A DNA stretch of 64,000 nt, taken from NCBI GenBank assembly GCA_932521035.1, contig OW051496.1, positions 6,262,001 through 6,326,000 on the forward strand, written 5' to 3'. The notes below the pieces were generated by a model that saw nothing but the letters and a program-made list of their open reading frames with translations, had not been told where the DNA came from and did not search any database. Source of the DNA: Oscheius dolichura. Lineage: Eukaryota; Nematoda; Chromadorea; Rhabditida; Rhabditidae. Positions 34,760 through 47,663 of the stretch are shown here, piece by piece (position 1 is the stretch's first letter; the number at the start of each line of letters is the position of its first letter). A program made the translations under genes and the position numbers.

Positions 34760-34887
34760 ATATCCCGTATTATATAATTATAAACTAATTAAACCTTTTC
34801 ATTACCGATTCAATACTAAACGCCAATCTTATGCTGTTTAGCTATATTCTTTTGCCAATATGTTTTTTTGTTAATATATTTATTTAG

Positions 34888-36763
34888 ATGTCAGAATCGG
34901 ATGCTGAGTTTATCCCAAGTTTCGTCTATACAGGAAGAAAGCGCATATCAAATTTGGCCATGCTCCTGCATAATCGTGAGGTATGCTCTGCTTTTTGAAA
35001 AAAAAATTTCTTGTTCCCTTGTCATTATATTACTCTTTTCAGTTGGGTCGGAAAAACAGTAACGTCATCAGAATAAAGGCGCAACTACCTTTTTCGGATT
35101 TGCAAATATCAATCCAGCGAGATAAATCTTTGATCATTTTAAACAAGAGGTTGTTTTCCCTTCTTTTTTGGTACGTTAAAACTTTTAGAACTTTTTGCGG
35201 TCGGTACAGCGGATATCTGGGAATAACACATAACAGCCATTTTCTGGTCTCGATGGCGACAAGGCCAGAAAAGATTAGCAATATATTCTTTTTCTCCTTT
35301 ACTCCAGAAGAAGCAAAGCTGGTTCGTCTAGATTTCAGTTTTTTTATATAAATATTGTTATAGAATCGAATAATTGTAGCTGATATACCTAATGGTTACC
35401 TTTATCTGGTTAAAGTTTATGTTCCGCCGTTAGGAACCAACTATACAGCAGTTTACCTCCATGATATGTGAGTCGTGCGCACACTATCATTCTGTAAAAT
35501 TATTAGAGCGGAGCACAATAGTTTGACGAACAAAGAAAACAATTTACCTGTTCATATACACATTTCCCCATCAAAGTATCTTCTTCAAATAAATATTAGT
35601 AATCTCATAGTTGTTATTCCAAGGATAGTAACAACAATAAATAAGAAAGCGACTAAGTAAGTGTTCTACGTTTTTTTTAAATGTTCACATCTTAGATATT
35701 ACGTGGCAACCCACGAAGATGGAATCATTCTCAATACCGGTGTTGCCATGGTAATAGTAAATTATTCCTAACTTTTTTTGCAGGTAAATTATATGTTTAT
35801 TGATATCAACAAGATTAGAGAAGATCAGTTGGTTCGAAAGGTTTGTATTTCAATTTTGTAAGCAAAAAGTCTTGAAGATATGGAAAATTACGCGAAAACC
35901 GTTTCGTTCTTTTATGACCAAATCAGAACGGTGCTATTTCCCACTAGATTTGGGCGAATCACTTAGTATCAGTGGATGCGCTGACTGTAGCGCAAAAGAT
36001 TTCCAATTTCAATACAAGTTGGTCAAATTTCACGAAGATCCCCCAGAAGGTTTATTTTTTTTATAGAGGTGAGAATTTTTATAAATCGCTCAGGTGAAGA
36101 AGTACTCCCACTTGTTTTTGTTCGTGACTATTTTGCGATTGATGATTGGTTGAGTGAAGCAATTCAAAATTATTTGCAAAAATCGCCTATCTTTAAAGAC
36201 TCTACGTTACGAGCCTTGCAAGACTACGAGGTAAATATTTCCTATAGCCTCTCAAAAATGGAAAGCAGTGCCTATATTTATTTACTATCTTAGGCGGATG
36301 TCAGCGATATAGAGAAATCCACAACAACAATTCAAGCTTTCGCTCTTTGTGAATTGGAAATGTGTGCGAAATCGGATACAAGCGTTAATGAATTTCATCT
36401 GTTCCATCTAATTTTCCAATGGTTTGCTTTCTATATTACTAAACTTTTGTTCTTTCAGGGATCTCTTTGGTTGTCGACTCACTTTTGTTTCGGAGCCTAT
36501 ACATTTAGGTAAAATTGAACCCAGATATGTTTTTGCAAACCGGTGGTGGCCGGTGCGATCGACAGGAACTGTTCCAACGAAAGAAATTCATCAATATCTT
36601 AGTAATCATCACATTTTAAAAGGTGAATTATATATTTTCTCAATTTACTTGCATAGGTAACCGAATTTGCCAGCAGCTAACTGCTTATAACGGAAGTTTG
36701 GAATTAACTTTTGACCCTGCCCATTTTTATAGTATATTGCGTCCTGATGCAGTTGATTTTTGA
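34888..36763 (+). CDS. Unrecognised protein, third gene of a tight tandem
   Basis: About eleven exons joined to a TGA at 36761. It starts MSESDAEFIPSFVYTGRKRI, then LGRKNSNVIRIKAQLPFSDL, GRYSGYLGITHNSHFLVSMA, FFFSFTPEEAKL and NYTAVYLHDI. The C-terminal half reads VLPLVFVRDYFAIDDWLSEA, EIHQYLSNHHIL and ends FDPAHFYSILRPDAVDF. The strand-rich, soluble pattern has no signal peptide or membrane span. I cannot assign a family. The acceptor TTTATTTAG lies directly before the start codon, as in STEEP1, and both facts suggest an operon RBX2-STEEP1-this gene. Several middle junctions are uncertain. Confidence 0.6.
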
Positions 36764-36982
36764 ATAATCTTGTATATTTTAACATTTAACATAAGGCGGA
36801 TAACATATCAATTTTTTTACTTCCATAAAGTTTATTTTTGACTTACTCAGCACTCCGACAGTTAAACAGGATACTAGTAAATTGCGTAACATAGTAGCCG
36901 ATGCCGGCGGTATCAATAAGAATAATACAAGCTGAAGACCGGTAGCTCGATAAAAAGAGCTACGCGGCCTCGTTGTGTCGTG

Positions 36983-36988
36983 TATAAA
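36983..36988 (+). promoter_or_regulatory. TATA box of the Gly/Tyr/His-rich protein gene
   Basis: TATAAA lies about 30 bp before the start codon at 37018, so transcription would begin almost at the ATG unless an upstream start is used. The GC-rich flanks make it stand out. Confidence 0.5.
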
Positions 36989-37017
36989 TGCTGAGGAGGA
37001 TGCGAGGGAGGCATGAT

Positions 37018-37935
37018 ATGATGAGCCGCCTCCTCTCTTCTTCCGTGCTTCTCCTTCTCTCCATTTGCGGTTCCTTCGCCATCCCCCTAACTCACGCCAG
37101 GTAATACTACGCCTTGTCTTACCATTTTATTCTATCAAACTTCAAAATGGGAGAGCTTTCAGTTATGGCCACGGCGGGGCAAAATCGGGATACGGGAGCG
37201 ACGCTGCGCATCACTCGGGAAGCTCCTACGACACTTCTCACGCTGGACACGACGGCGGCTCCTCGGGATACTACTCAGGAAACAAGGACGCCGAGCACTC
37301 GGCCGCGGCAAAGGCAGCTTCTGGAGCTGCCCACGAAAGTGAAGCCCACGGAGGCGGAACAGGCAACAAATACAGTTCGGCCAACAGCGACTTCGGAAAA
37401 GGTAAGGCACATCGAAATGTAAAAACAAGGGTCTTCAGATGTAAAGAGCAAATCTTTCGGATTCTTCAACTACAAATTTGTCCAGCCTCAGTACCACGTT
37501 GAGCAATTTCACAGCGACGAGAAACATGCCCAAAAATATGGAGCCGATGCCCATGCCGCCGGAGCAAAACAGGAGCACGGCAATGGATTCCATAACAAAG
37601 GATATGAGGGATATGGTATCCTTGTTTTGCTGACTGTCATCGAAAACTTTAGACAAGGCCCAGCAGGAATACGGAGGAAAGCACAACGACTATCTGGGTA
37701 AAAACTCAGCCGAAGGCCATAAATTCGCCGACAACAATAATGGATACGGTTAAAAAGCCAAAGGCTTTCACATAAAGACGTTACAGACAATTCGGCTGAC
37801 AACTTCTACGACAAAGGCTACAATGGATACGGAAATGAACACGGTTACCGGTACGAACAGCCTCGTCCTCACTACGAAGGATACGGTTATGGCTACGAGC
37901 AACAACCTCGATATGCATTCCCTGCCTACTTCTGA
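37018..37935 (+). CDS. Secreted Gly/Tyr/His-rich structural protein
   Basis: The start gives the signal peptide MMSRLLSSSVLLLLSICGSF-AIPLTHAR. The mature part repeats Gly, Tyr, His, Ser, Asp and Lys in short units, for example YGHGGAKSGYGSDAAHHSGS, HNKGYEGYGDKAQQEYGGKH and YDKGYNGYGNEHGYRYEQPR. It ends EQQPRYAFPAYF. Five exons, with frame-keeping introns that all split after G of a GGx or GAx codon. Low-complexity, Tyr-rich secreted proteins like this are found in invertebrate cuticle and eggshell, where Tyr is cross-linked. I know no ortholog. A strong TATA box suggests stage-specific high expression. Confidence 0.7.
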
Positions 37936-38045
37936 AGAAGTATATTCTCAATGAAAATTCTATAATTTGGCGTAAGAATGTTCTGTAAAATATAAACAAG
38001 AAGTATGAATGTTTCACTATGAAAAAAGATGAGATCGGGGTTAAT

Positions 38046-41000
38046 CTACAAGGGTTGTACAGACGGAGTTCGTGACGCACGCGGTTTTTCAGGTACAGGT
38101 GACTTACGAAGATCAGGACGTTTAGGAACGGAAGCATCCTCTAAAGAATGTCGCTTACGGGCACCATTCTGAACGAAGTTATTTTTATAAGACTACAAGC
38201 TACATTTACGGTCGCTAAGTCAAGATCTTCCATTGATGAACGAACAGCTGCCAAGCGTGTTTTATCAGGAGAAGCTTGAATTCTAGTAAAATCCATGCTG
38301 CTTACGTCTTGTTCCTAATGTGAATAATATATTAATTATCAAAGAGTTTTCAAACATACCACATTATGAATCATTTGTAGAGCATTTCGAACAGGTAATG
38401 CCTGTTTCATCACTTCTGCCGGATCAACTATAACATTTTTCGTGCAATCAAATGTCTGAAACGTACGTTATTTTAAATTAAATTATGATCACCTTATATA
38501 TACCCACAAGTCTATCGCCAAGTTCAAACATATTGTTTCTAAGAGAGATTATAATAAACTGTGCATTCTTCGTTTTTTCCTTCACATAATGTCCAATGAT
38601 AGAAACATTCCTAAAGTCCAGCGCAGCATCAATTTCATCCATTACATAGAGAGGTGTTGGTCTATATTTGTGGAGAGCAAAAACTAAAGACAACGATGAA
38701 AGAGTCTTTTCTCCACCAGAAAGATTTTCGATGTTCTTCCATGATTTCTTAGGAGGTCGCACCCTAAACAAGACAATAACAAAAAAATTAAAATCTTGTT
38801 CAAACATGAATTGGATTCCTTCGCTGAATGGGTCGAGTGAATCCTTGAGATCCAATGAAGCATCACCACCCAAGGTAATCATTTGATACATTTCTTTGAG
38901 GTTCTTTCCGATTTCAGTAAAGCCCTCCATGAACTCTTGCAGGCGAACACGTTTCCACTCTTCCATTCTCGCCATGTGTTTCTTATGATTGTCTTGCATG
39001 GTTATGAGAAGTCCATGCTCGGCTGTATATTTCTTTGTCTGAAGTTTCATAACTGTCTTGACGATAAGGTCAAACAAACCTTTTCTGTGTACTCTTCAAT
39101 GATACGCATATTCAATTGTTCCTTATTTTTTCGTACTTTTTCTTGCAGTTGTTGTAATTTAAATTTGAGCTCATCACGATTGCATTCCTTTAAGTCTTCT
39201 TCAGTAAGTGCTGGCAGAGAGCCGTCATCTCCATCGCTGTTATCTGCGTCCTAAAACATGTCTATAATGTTAACATTTTTTTCATACATCGTCTATATCT
39301 TCTGCCTTTTTTCTTCTCATTCTTTTCTGATGCGCTTTTTCTTCAGCCAGAGTTTCTTCGTCAATTATATGGTCATGTTGCGCCGGCTTCCTAATCTAAA
39401 CGCGAAATCGCCAATCGAGAAATAATTTCCAACCTTTTCTGGTAAAATTCCATACTCTTTAATCCGATGTAATTTTAAACTGCTGATTTCCTTTCTGATT
39501 TTATCACAGTTATGTTCTAAAGCCCTCACATTTTCGGAGATCGTTTTATAGTCGTCCGTCATTTTCTAAATTTATGGAATAAACCTGTCTATAAATATAA
39601 AACAGACGTCTATTAATTTTATGGTAATATTTTCCTCTTCATCTTGTGTAGAAGTATCTTTACGTGCTTCCTTAATCTTGTTTGCCATTTCGGAAATCCC
39701 TAACTAAAATATATTAAGATTCTTCAAATTAACTATCCAAATGTTTACCTCATATTCTTGTTTTTTACTTCGTAGTTGGTTAAGGGCTTGTTCATTCATG
39801 TTTTCTTCATTTTCCAATTTTTTCAACTCCTTTTCCTTATTTTCTATCATCACTTTGGCTCCTTCAACTTTCGCTTCAATTTTCTTCTTATCTTTTTCGA
39901 AGGTGTTAAGCTTCATACTTTCTGTGTTAATGTCATTCCTCGCTGCAGTTATCTTCTGCTGAGCTAAGTTTGCAGCAGTGCCGAATCTCTGTAAACATTA
40001 AGATTACAAGATATTAGATTATAACTAACTCCCAGAAGTTCTACATATACACGGTTGACCGCAGCATCTGCCTTTTGATACGCATCATTGGCTTCGTCCA
40101 GTTCTTTCTTAGCCTGAGAATGTTCCGTTGTAGTGGCATCCAACTCTTTTCTTAGTCTATCCAGCTCATTACTATCAACCTCCAATGTTGTTTCCACTTT
40201 CTTGAGCTCATCAATGCTTCTTTCTAGGCTAACAATTCTCGAATTAAGGTTCTAAAATATAAATATAAGCTGGTAACAAAAAGGTAAACGTTAGTGTCAT
40301 TAGTCAATCTCCGTTTGCCCTCTTCTAATTTTTCTTTTTCCTCACTGAGTTGTTGATATTTCCGCTCATTCTGAAAATTAAGTAGTTTCACATACACAGA
40401 AATAATAACCTCAGCAATTTTCTCGTTCAGCTCTCTTGTTAATTCCACTTGTTTCCTTAGCTCGACATCAACCTTTTCCAGTTTAACCCGAGCTTCCTTA
40501 GCGTCCCGTGCTTGCGCTGCATTATCAGACTGGGAGAATTGCGGTCCGAGTTGTGGGCTTAAAATAATGTTGCACAAAAGAAAGCGGTTTAAAGTCTCCT
40601 TTGTTGAAGACAATTAAGTTATATGAATTATACAGGTATGTTAATTAAAAGGTTATTCTTAATACTAAAAGCAGATTACAAGGTAAATTTGATTTTAAAA
40701 AACATGTATTACTTACGGTTTCATTTTTGTACCTCCACCTGAAAGTGTACCAGATGCATCCATGACACCGCCTTCCATTGTGATATATCGAGCCCGATGA
40801 CATAAAGTTTAATATTTATGTAGATAAAACTATTTCTTACTATTGAAGAATTTACGAGCGTCCTCCATTTTTTCAACGATCATTGTGTTTTGAAACTACA
40901 AAGCTTATTAGAACTTAATAAACTCTGGACTCACCACATAGTAAAAAGCTTTGCGAAACTCGTCTCTAGAAACCTTGACTTTATCGAAAATTCTATCAGC

Positions 41001-43944
41001 TGGTCTAGAAAATCAAGAAAATTTTTAAAGGTAAACTTGATGCCTACAAATTAGGAGGTTTATCCATGACCTTCTGAGTTGCAACAGAGTCTAAAACCAT
41101 TAATCCATGTCGACCACATCTCAGCTGAAAAGAGAGTAAGGTAAAACTAAAGTCTAAAGTACGGCTTAAACCTTTTTAATAATATCCAGAGCTACGTCAC
41201 CATCTTTTTTAGATTGAACTACGAAGTTATTTAATCCGCTTGTTGAGTTGCTGATGGCTCGCTGATACTTATCATCAACAGTACCGAGATCTCCCTGAAT
41301 GAAACATGGGTTTATTACTTTTTATAAAGGAAATACCAGTCGTCCATAGAATGTCAACTTTCCTTCTTCTTGGGCCTTCAAAAGAGCGCTCATAACAGTA
41401 AAAATTCCAGTTTTATCCTCTTCCTGTGCAACAGAAGCAGTAGCTGCTAACTCTTCTCGTGCTTGTGTGAGAGCATTTCGCTAAAAAACTAGTTTGTTAT
41501 TTTCTTCGAGTGGCGATATATATTTTAGAGAAAGCTAAAAAAACAAAGCACACCTCTTTAACCGTCCTCGCGTACTGATCATTCAGCCGTTTCCCAAGAT
41601 TGGATGCCTCGTCACATGCTTGTGAACAGCCTGGTAAGCGGTTTTTTATTTCCGAAATCTCTCTTAAAAAATTCTGTTATAGTTCAACTAGCAGTCAAAC
41701 TTTTGTTTCTGATCAAGTATTTGTTGCGCATCAGATCGTTGTTGTTGCAATTCTCCTAAGCGCTTCCTATGGCCTTCAGATTTGGACAGAATTCCGTTTA
41801 TGTTCGATTCAAGAAGTTTACGCTAAATTAACGAAGGGAGGGTTATTTCATATAATTCTAATATACCCGGCTCTCAATATTGTCGAATTCTTGGGTTTTG
41901 GAGCTTTTAATCTCTTCAGTTTCTTGGGCCATTTCTTTTAAAGGTTTTACCTTTTCGTCGTACAGCTTTTGGTTTTTATCGTACTGAGCTCATTTTGTCA
42001 TGTATAATGCCGCAATACCTTTTTGTCATTCTCTTTTACTTCTTCCTGTAATTCTTGGATTTCGCCTTCTTTCATCTGAATAAGTTTTTTAGACCTTTCA
42101 GGCACTTGTAAGAGTTCTTCCAACTCTTGCTGAGCGGTTTTCAACTTGTCGCCATAGCTCTTCAGATCCTTTACACATCTATAATGAATATCCAATCAAA
42201 TGAAACAAAAATATGCTACCTTTTATTATCACTTTTACGGCCAATTTCCTTCGCTTCCACATCCATAATTGTCTTTTGAGTCTTTGCTAATTGTGATTGG
42301 ACTTTTTCTTTTTCACTGTACCGCATAATCTTATTTGATGTTACAGTCACATACCTCTCTAGGAATAGGAACTCTTTTTCGATCTCCTTTTTCCGGGTTT
42401 GCATCTCATCCAGCTTGCTTTTAGCGCCTTCCAATTCAACCTTTAGTCTATCTCTTTCAGGAATATGTGTTGCTAGATCCTGCTCATATTTAAACCTAAA
42501 ACTTTCAATCATAAAACAAACAATGAGTATTTTTAAAAAAGTGGCCCATATGCTAACCTTTTGATTGTCAGAAGTTTGTTGCTAATCAACATTGCTTGAT
42601 TTTCACACCGAAGATGAGAAATCATTTCACGAACAGGGCCCTCTAGAGCGATTCTCTCCTTTTCGGCTGCTTTTACTCTAAATACACAAAAGCATAAACC
42701 ATGACGCCATCAAACCTTTGATTTTGTTGACTTTTTTCTGTGTTTATTTCATCAATTTTCAGAGCTATATCATTAATGAAAGGCTAAAAATTATTAGTGT
42801 GAAAAAAAAACCAAGCATACGTTTAATCGGCTAGATCCAATAATGTCTTCTAGATATTCGAGCATGCCTTCCTTATTGGTGCCTTCAGCTTTACATTTCA
42901 TCAAGGCGATTTGCTCCACTTCGCCCTAGAATAGTAGAATAAAAGAACACGTATTTAGGAAACTCCGAGATGATCTGTGAAACTAGAAACTTCAAAATTA
43001 CCTGTAAGATCAGAAAACGGTTGTGAACCAAATCAATGCCTACAGACTTTAGTTTTGCTTCAATTTCTTTGTTAGAGTGAGTCTAAATTAACCATAGTTA
43101 TTTGAAAAAAAAGAACGGAGACTTTTCCGTTAATAGTATATTTCGACGTACTGTCCTGATAAGCAGTTCTTCCTATGCGAAACTCGCTATTTTCTATGAC
43201 TGTGTAAGTGCCGTCGGGATTATCTAGTATTTTTTGGAAAGCTACTTCAACTGAGCAAAATTGAGGTCTGTCTTTGCCAGAAGAGTTGTGAATTAATTCT
43301 TTCAGTTTTTTCAAGCGAATTCGAGATGCCTAAACAGATCGTTTCATTTGAAGGGTGAACTAACCCTGAAGCCGAAGACAAAAAGAAGAGAATCAATAAC
43401 ATTACTTTTTCCAGATCCATTAGGCCCTATTATTGCCGAGAAATTCTGCAGAACATTGCAATTATAAAAAAGTAAAACAAGAAACTTTATGAAATGGCCC
43501 AATCCTTTGTGTTCCATAATATGATTTAAAATTTGTCACCAAAATTTCTTTTATCATTAATCGAGCACCAGAGCCGTCGGCACACATAATAGGCCTTGGC
43601 CTTTCCGGAATATCCTAAAATAAAATATTGTATGTTAGCCGAGGATAAGAATCTCACCACTTTAAGAAGCATTTCACCAGTGTGATCATAAATTTCAGAA
43701 TAACCTTGCGGTACTGCTGGTTCGTCAGCTTCATCGGGACGGTCGGTTGATAATGTTTGCCCAGACTAAAAATATTCGAAATAATTGAAAATGTATTGTA
43801 AATATGTATTCAAACCTTTGTGGTCTTTTTTGGGGATACTTTTTTAGGGACTTTTTTCTTTACTACTGTTTTCATTGTGCTCGCCTCGCCCTCTTCATCA
43901 CTGTAATCGCTATCCTCTACAACTAGCTTCTTCTTCGGTGCCAT
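38046..43944 (-). CDS. SMC4: Condensin subunit SMC4
   Basis: The start MAPKKKLVVEDSDYSDEEGE is a disordered tail. The Walker A reads NFSAIIGPNGSGKSNVIDSL, just upstream of KLKELIHNSSGKDRPQFCSV, as in SMC4. A long coiled coil follows, then the hinge with GVMDASGTLSGGGTKMKP, a second coiled coil (for example ELRKQVELTRELNEKIAEV), and the C-terminal signature LSGGEKTLSSLSLVFALHKY with YVMDEIDAALDFRNVS and NAQFIIISLRNNMFELGDRL. The tail is basic and ends RASRTPSVQPL. Some thirty short exons. SMC4 pairs with SMC2 in condensin, which loops and compacts mitotic chromosomes by ATP hydrolysis. The lower strand carries many chance frames. Confidence 0.95.
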
Positions 43945-44472
43945 CCCCTTAAACATGAAATATATATAAGCCGTTTTATAACGAAAAAAATTGTGAATAA
44001 ATAAAGAAATGTGTAAGGTATCTCAACGAGCACGAGCTAATGCGTTTTGAACAGCTCGCTTTGCCGCCTAGGTAATCAATACCTCCATTTTCAACGGGCA
44101 AGTCACAGAAGAATGCTATCAGTTGAAAAGTAAGTGTACAGTAAAGTATTGGATTGTTGTAGATTTAACGGCTAGCGAACAAAGAACGTAAATAAAATAA
44201 AAACGAAAGCATACTATGAACGCAATTTGCAAATTTGACTAAACCTGCTCTTTTTTCCTTCAATTCTTTCACTTGTAATATATGCAAGTTGTATAATACG
44301 TTACTAAGATTATCACCAATGGAAAACAAACAGGTAGCAGTATAAGCAATGCAAATGCTAAGCTAAGTTCAGCAATCGCTATGTTGCTTTTTGCGTTGTC
44401 TTTGATTTTTCGTCATAATTACCATATGTAACATATAGTATCGATTACCAAAAGATGCGCTAGCAAATGCCG
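43945..44472. other. AT-rich spacer upstream of SMC4
   Basis: No gene. It probably carries the SMC4 promoter. Confidence 0.5.
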
Positions 44473-44863
44473 ATAATTTTGGCTCTCCTGTCTTTCGATA
44501 TCTACCTTGAAGCCTAGTTATCTTGTGATTCAGCGCCCAAAACACTTTTAATATTATGCTACAAAGACACTCAATGTGGATATCCGGGGGGCAGTTGCCC
44601 CCCGGACCCCCTGCCTAGTGGCCGCAGGCATGTCGGCGAGGAGCCCCAACCAGGGGGTGGTGTGGAGGCTTAGGCTGAACAATAATAGTGGAGATAGTAA
44701 ATAATGCTTCGAAAAATGGGAGAAAAAAGATGAAAAAAAAAAGATAAAAATCAAAGGATCGCTAAAAAGTGAAAGGACCACTAAAAAGTCAATGGACCAC
44801 TAAAAGGTGAAAGGACCATTAAAAGGTGAAAGGACCGCTAAAAGACAGGAGAGCCATAATTTT
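44473..44863. mobile_element. hAT-type MITE with 8-bp target duplication
   Basis: Element 44481-44855 (375 bp) has inverted ends starting GGCTCTCCTGTCTTT (15 bp, exact) and is flanked on both sides by ATAATTTT (44473-44480 and 44856-44863). An 8-bp duplication is the mark of hAT transposons. It codes for nothing. Inside are a perfect 10-bp hairpin at 44584-44605 (CCGGGGGGCA/TGCCCCCCGG) and a short tandem repeat at 44759-44840. Confidence 0.88.
44759..44840 (+). repeat. Tandem repeat inside the hAT MITE
   Basis: About four to five diverged copies of an 18-19-bp unit, CTAAAAGGTGAAAGGACCA, run up to the right inverted end. Such arrays are common in MITEs and may change copy number. Confidence 0.75.
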
Positions 44864-45156
44864 ACAGAAATGCAAAAATAAGGAAATGTGAGTGAAAATA
44901 CTAAATTGGTCAAAAAGTACTACGCGAAATGTATGCAATCGCACGGCGCGCCGTCAATCGCCGGCGATGATCCTTCAATGTTGAGGTTTCGGAATTGGGG
45001 GACGATCCTTCCTTGCAAGTTGCAACTGAGAAATGTAAACAGCTAGACTTCACGCTAGTGATTCGTTCCAAACCGAAGCCGTCTTCAGCAATGCATATGC
45101 ATAACCCTACTTAAATTTATCATATAAAACATAATTTGAACAGCATATGCACGGAA
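44864..45156. other. Spacer between the MITE and FBP
   Basis: No gene seen. Confidence 0.4.
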
Positions 45157-47457
45157 TTAGTTGTCGTATTTATTCAGATATTCGAGAACTTCGGCTACAT
45201 CGTCTTTTGAGCCAAGAATTATGGGAGCACGTTGGTGAATCTGAAAGGTGTTTTTTTCGGCAAGTATGAAACCAAAATTGAGAAAAGCGGCTACCTCATT
45301 TGAGTCGAGATTTATTTACCTTTTCGGGAACAATATCCAGGATTCTCTCTTTTCCAGTGGTGGCAACTCCTCCTGCTTGCTCCAGAATGTAGGCCATAGG
45401 GTTACATTCGTATAGGAGTCGCAACTAAGCTTACAATAGAGAATTCCGAACAACGGCTTACTTTTCCAGTTGGAGCAGACGCAGTAGGAGGGTATAGGAA
45501 TATCCCCCCGTTGAGCAGGGTTCGGTGCACGTCGGCTACCATGGATCCGACATATCGTTGACCCATCGCCTGTGGCCTAGTAAAAGGGGCGGGGAAATTC
45601 TCGACAAACCTTCTTTCCCGGCTCGGGGTCTTTCCTAGTCCGAATGTACTCGGCCATTCCCTTGCTCCATGTTTTCGCGTATCCCTCGTTGATGGAATAG
45701 ATCGACCCCTTCGACTTACACTGCATGTTCGGATGGGTCAGGATGAATTCGCCAATCGACTAAACCACAGATTACGGCGGGGAGAGCCTTACGGGATCGA
45801 GTGTGAATCCGTTGACACCCTCGCCGAAGGAAAGGACGACCATTGTGGCCGAGCCGTAGAGGGCGTACCCGGCGGCAACCATCTCCTTTCCCGGTCGGAG
45901 GACATCGTTCACGGTTGGCACTCCTTCCGTTTTCTGGATACCCGGATCAACGAAAGCTATTCCGATACCTTTTTGTAAATGCCGAAGATGGTTCCGATGG
46001 AGACGAGACAGTCGATATTGGAGGAACCGTCCAGGGGGTCGAAAGTCACTATGTAATTGCCGCGTTTGTTCTCTTCCACCTGAATGGAACAGGGCAATTT
46101 TTTGTCTGTGGGGGTAAACTTCGATGAGTTCGTCGTTCTCCTCGGAGACCAAAAGACAGGTGGTGTAGCTGGACTTGAGCATGTTGATCATCAGCTCGTT
46201 GGACAGAACGTCCAGCTTTTTGACCTCTTCGCCCTGGACATTTGTGGCTCCGGCAATTCCGTATCTGGAAATATTTTTGTTCTTATGGGTGGATATTTCT
46301 TAATTTACTCCTAGCAGCACAGCTCGCCGCGGAAGAAGAAAGGTCGGCGCGACAGTGATCGTGCCGGGACCAGCGCAATTTTTGCTCTTCGGCCAATATA
46401 ACTTTGTCGAACTCAGCGTGAAAAAACGGCACATTTTTATTTTTTTTTTCTGTAAATTGCATTCGATCCGGCATGCTCGAAAGATTCGGAAGTAATTTTT
46501 GAGGGTCATGAAAATGTGCCATTGGAAAGAAAATGAGTTTTTTGAGGTTTTCTATATCAAAAGCGTTACAGATATACAAAATTAATTCCAGTTCAGCTTT
46601 TTTTTCTGCATCGAATGAGCCCAAGAATAGCAAAAATGAATGTCGGAATCACAAGTGGCACGTTCGACAAGTTGGATACCGTAACCACGCAATACTAAAA
46701 ACGCGGTTTGCCCGCTGTTTACACCCGTTTTCATTCAACGTCGATTTTTTAAGAAATCTGTCAAAATCTTTGAAAATTTATTTCTCAAAATTGTGTCATC
46801 CGATCTTTTTCATTTTTACTGCAATCAATTAGTCTCGTTATGGGGAGCATTTTAAGTTATCGATGGAAGAATATCATGAGAAAAAGTTATTTTTGGATAA
46901 TTTCGGAACAAAATTCAGATTTACCATTACGCTTCAAATCTGCATTGTTTTATGTTTTTCTCTTTTTCTTTATAGTAATTTGGGGTCGATAAGACCAAAT
47001 AAGACATCGAAAACACATGAAAATGTGTAGAAACGCATATATAAAAAACTGGAATGTGGTCGCTGCGGTACCATTTTAGTAATTTTAGACCTTTGAGGTA
47101 TCTGCGCAGATCAAAATCTATGTTTTCCGATATCTCCGCAGTTCCTTTTTGAACAATACCAATTGAGCGGCAAACAAATCGAGCATCCCTCATTTTTGCA
47201 AGTGTGTTTTACACTTATTGCACTGTGTGGTTATCGATTTTATTGTCGGTTTTTTAGTATATAGTGTATTATACTTACAGTTTAGCAAGTCCTGCTTTTT
47301 GTGTAGATGACGCAATAGCTTTGATAGCCACCAGCATAGAAGTGAGCAAATTAGTTAGATCTCCGCTTGCATCGGGGTGCTTCTTTTGTTCCTGTAGCAC
47401 GAATCTTTGAAGGGTCATAGAGTCAGTTTCTATGCCATACTGCTGTGAATCCGACAT
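45157..47457 (-). CDS. FBP1: Fructose-1,6-bisphosphatase
   Basis: Seven or eight exons give about 335 residues. The start [20 protein letters not shown] is followed by [40 protein letters not shown] and the metal site [20 protein letters not shown], where Asp and Glu ligands bind Mg. [12 protein letters not shown] and [20 protein letters not shown] complete the match. It ends [10 protein letters not shown]. The enzyme removes the 1-phosphate of fructose 1,6-bisphosphate in gluconeogenesis, in the cytoplasm. The first intron spans about 46275-47277, twenty times the usual length here. A TAATTTAG acceptor lies 8 nt before the start codon, which suggests trans-splicing. Confidence 0.95.
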
Positions 47458-47663
47458 TGTTTCGCTAAATTAGGTATTAACATTATTAAATAGGAGGGAT
47501 ACACATGAATTTTAATAGAGAATAGAAAAGTGGGAAAAATCTATGCAGAACAGACTACGTGAGATCCGTCGCAACGACATAGAGGTTGTCGGCTATTTTT
47601 CGGTGGTGGTGCGACCCAAACAATCGAACTATGGTCTTAGCATGCAACAGAACCTAACGCATC

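Noticed and set aside
39741-41941. Plus-strand hydrophobic frames inside SMC4
   Set aside because: Antisense of the Lys/Glu-rich coiled coil; Leu/Phe/Ser-rich strings are expected and show no splice logic.
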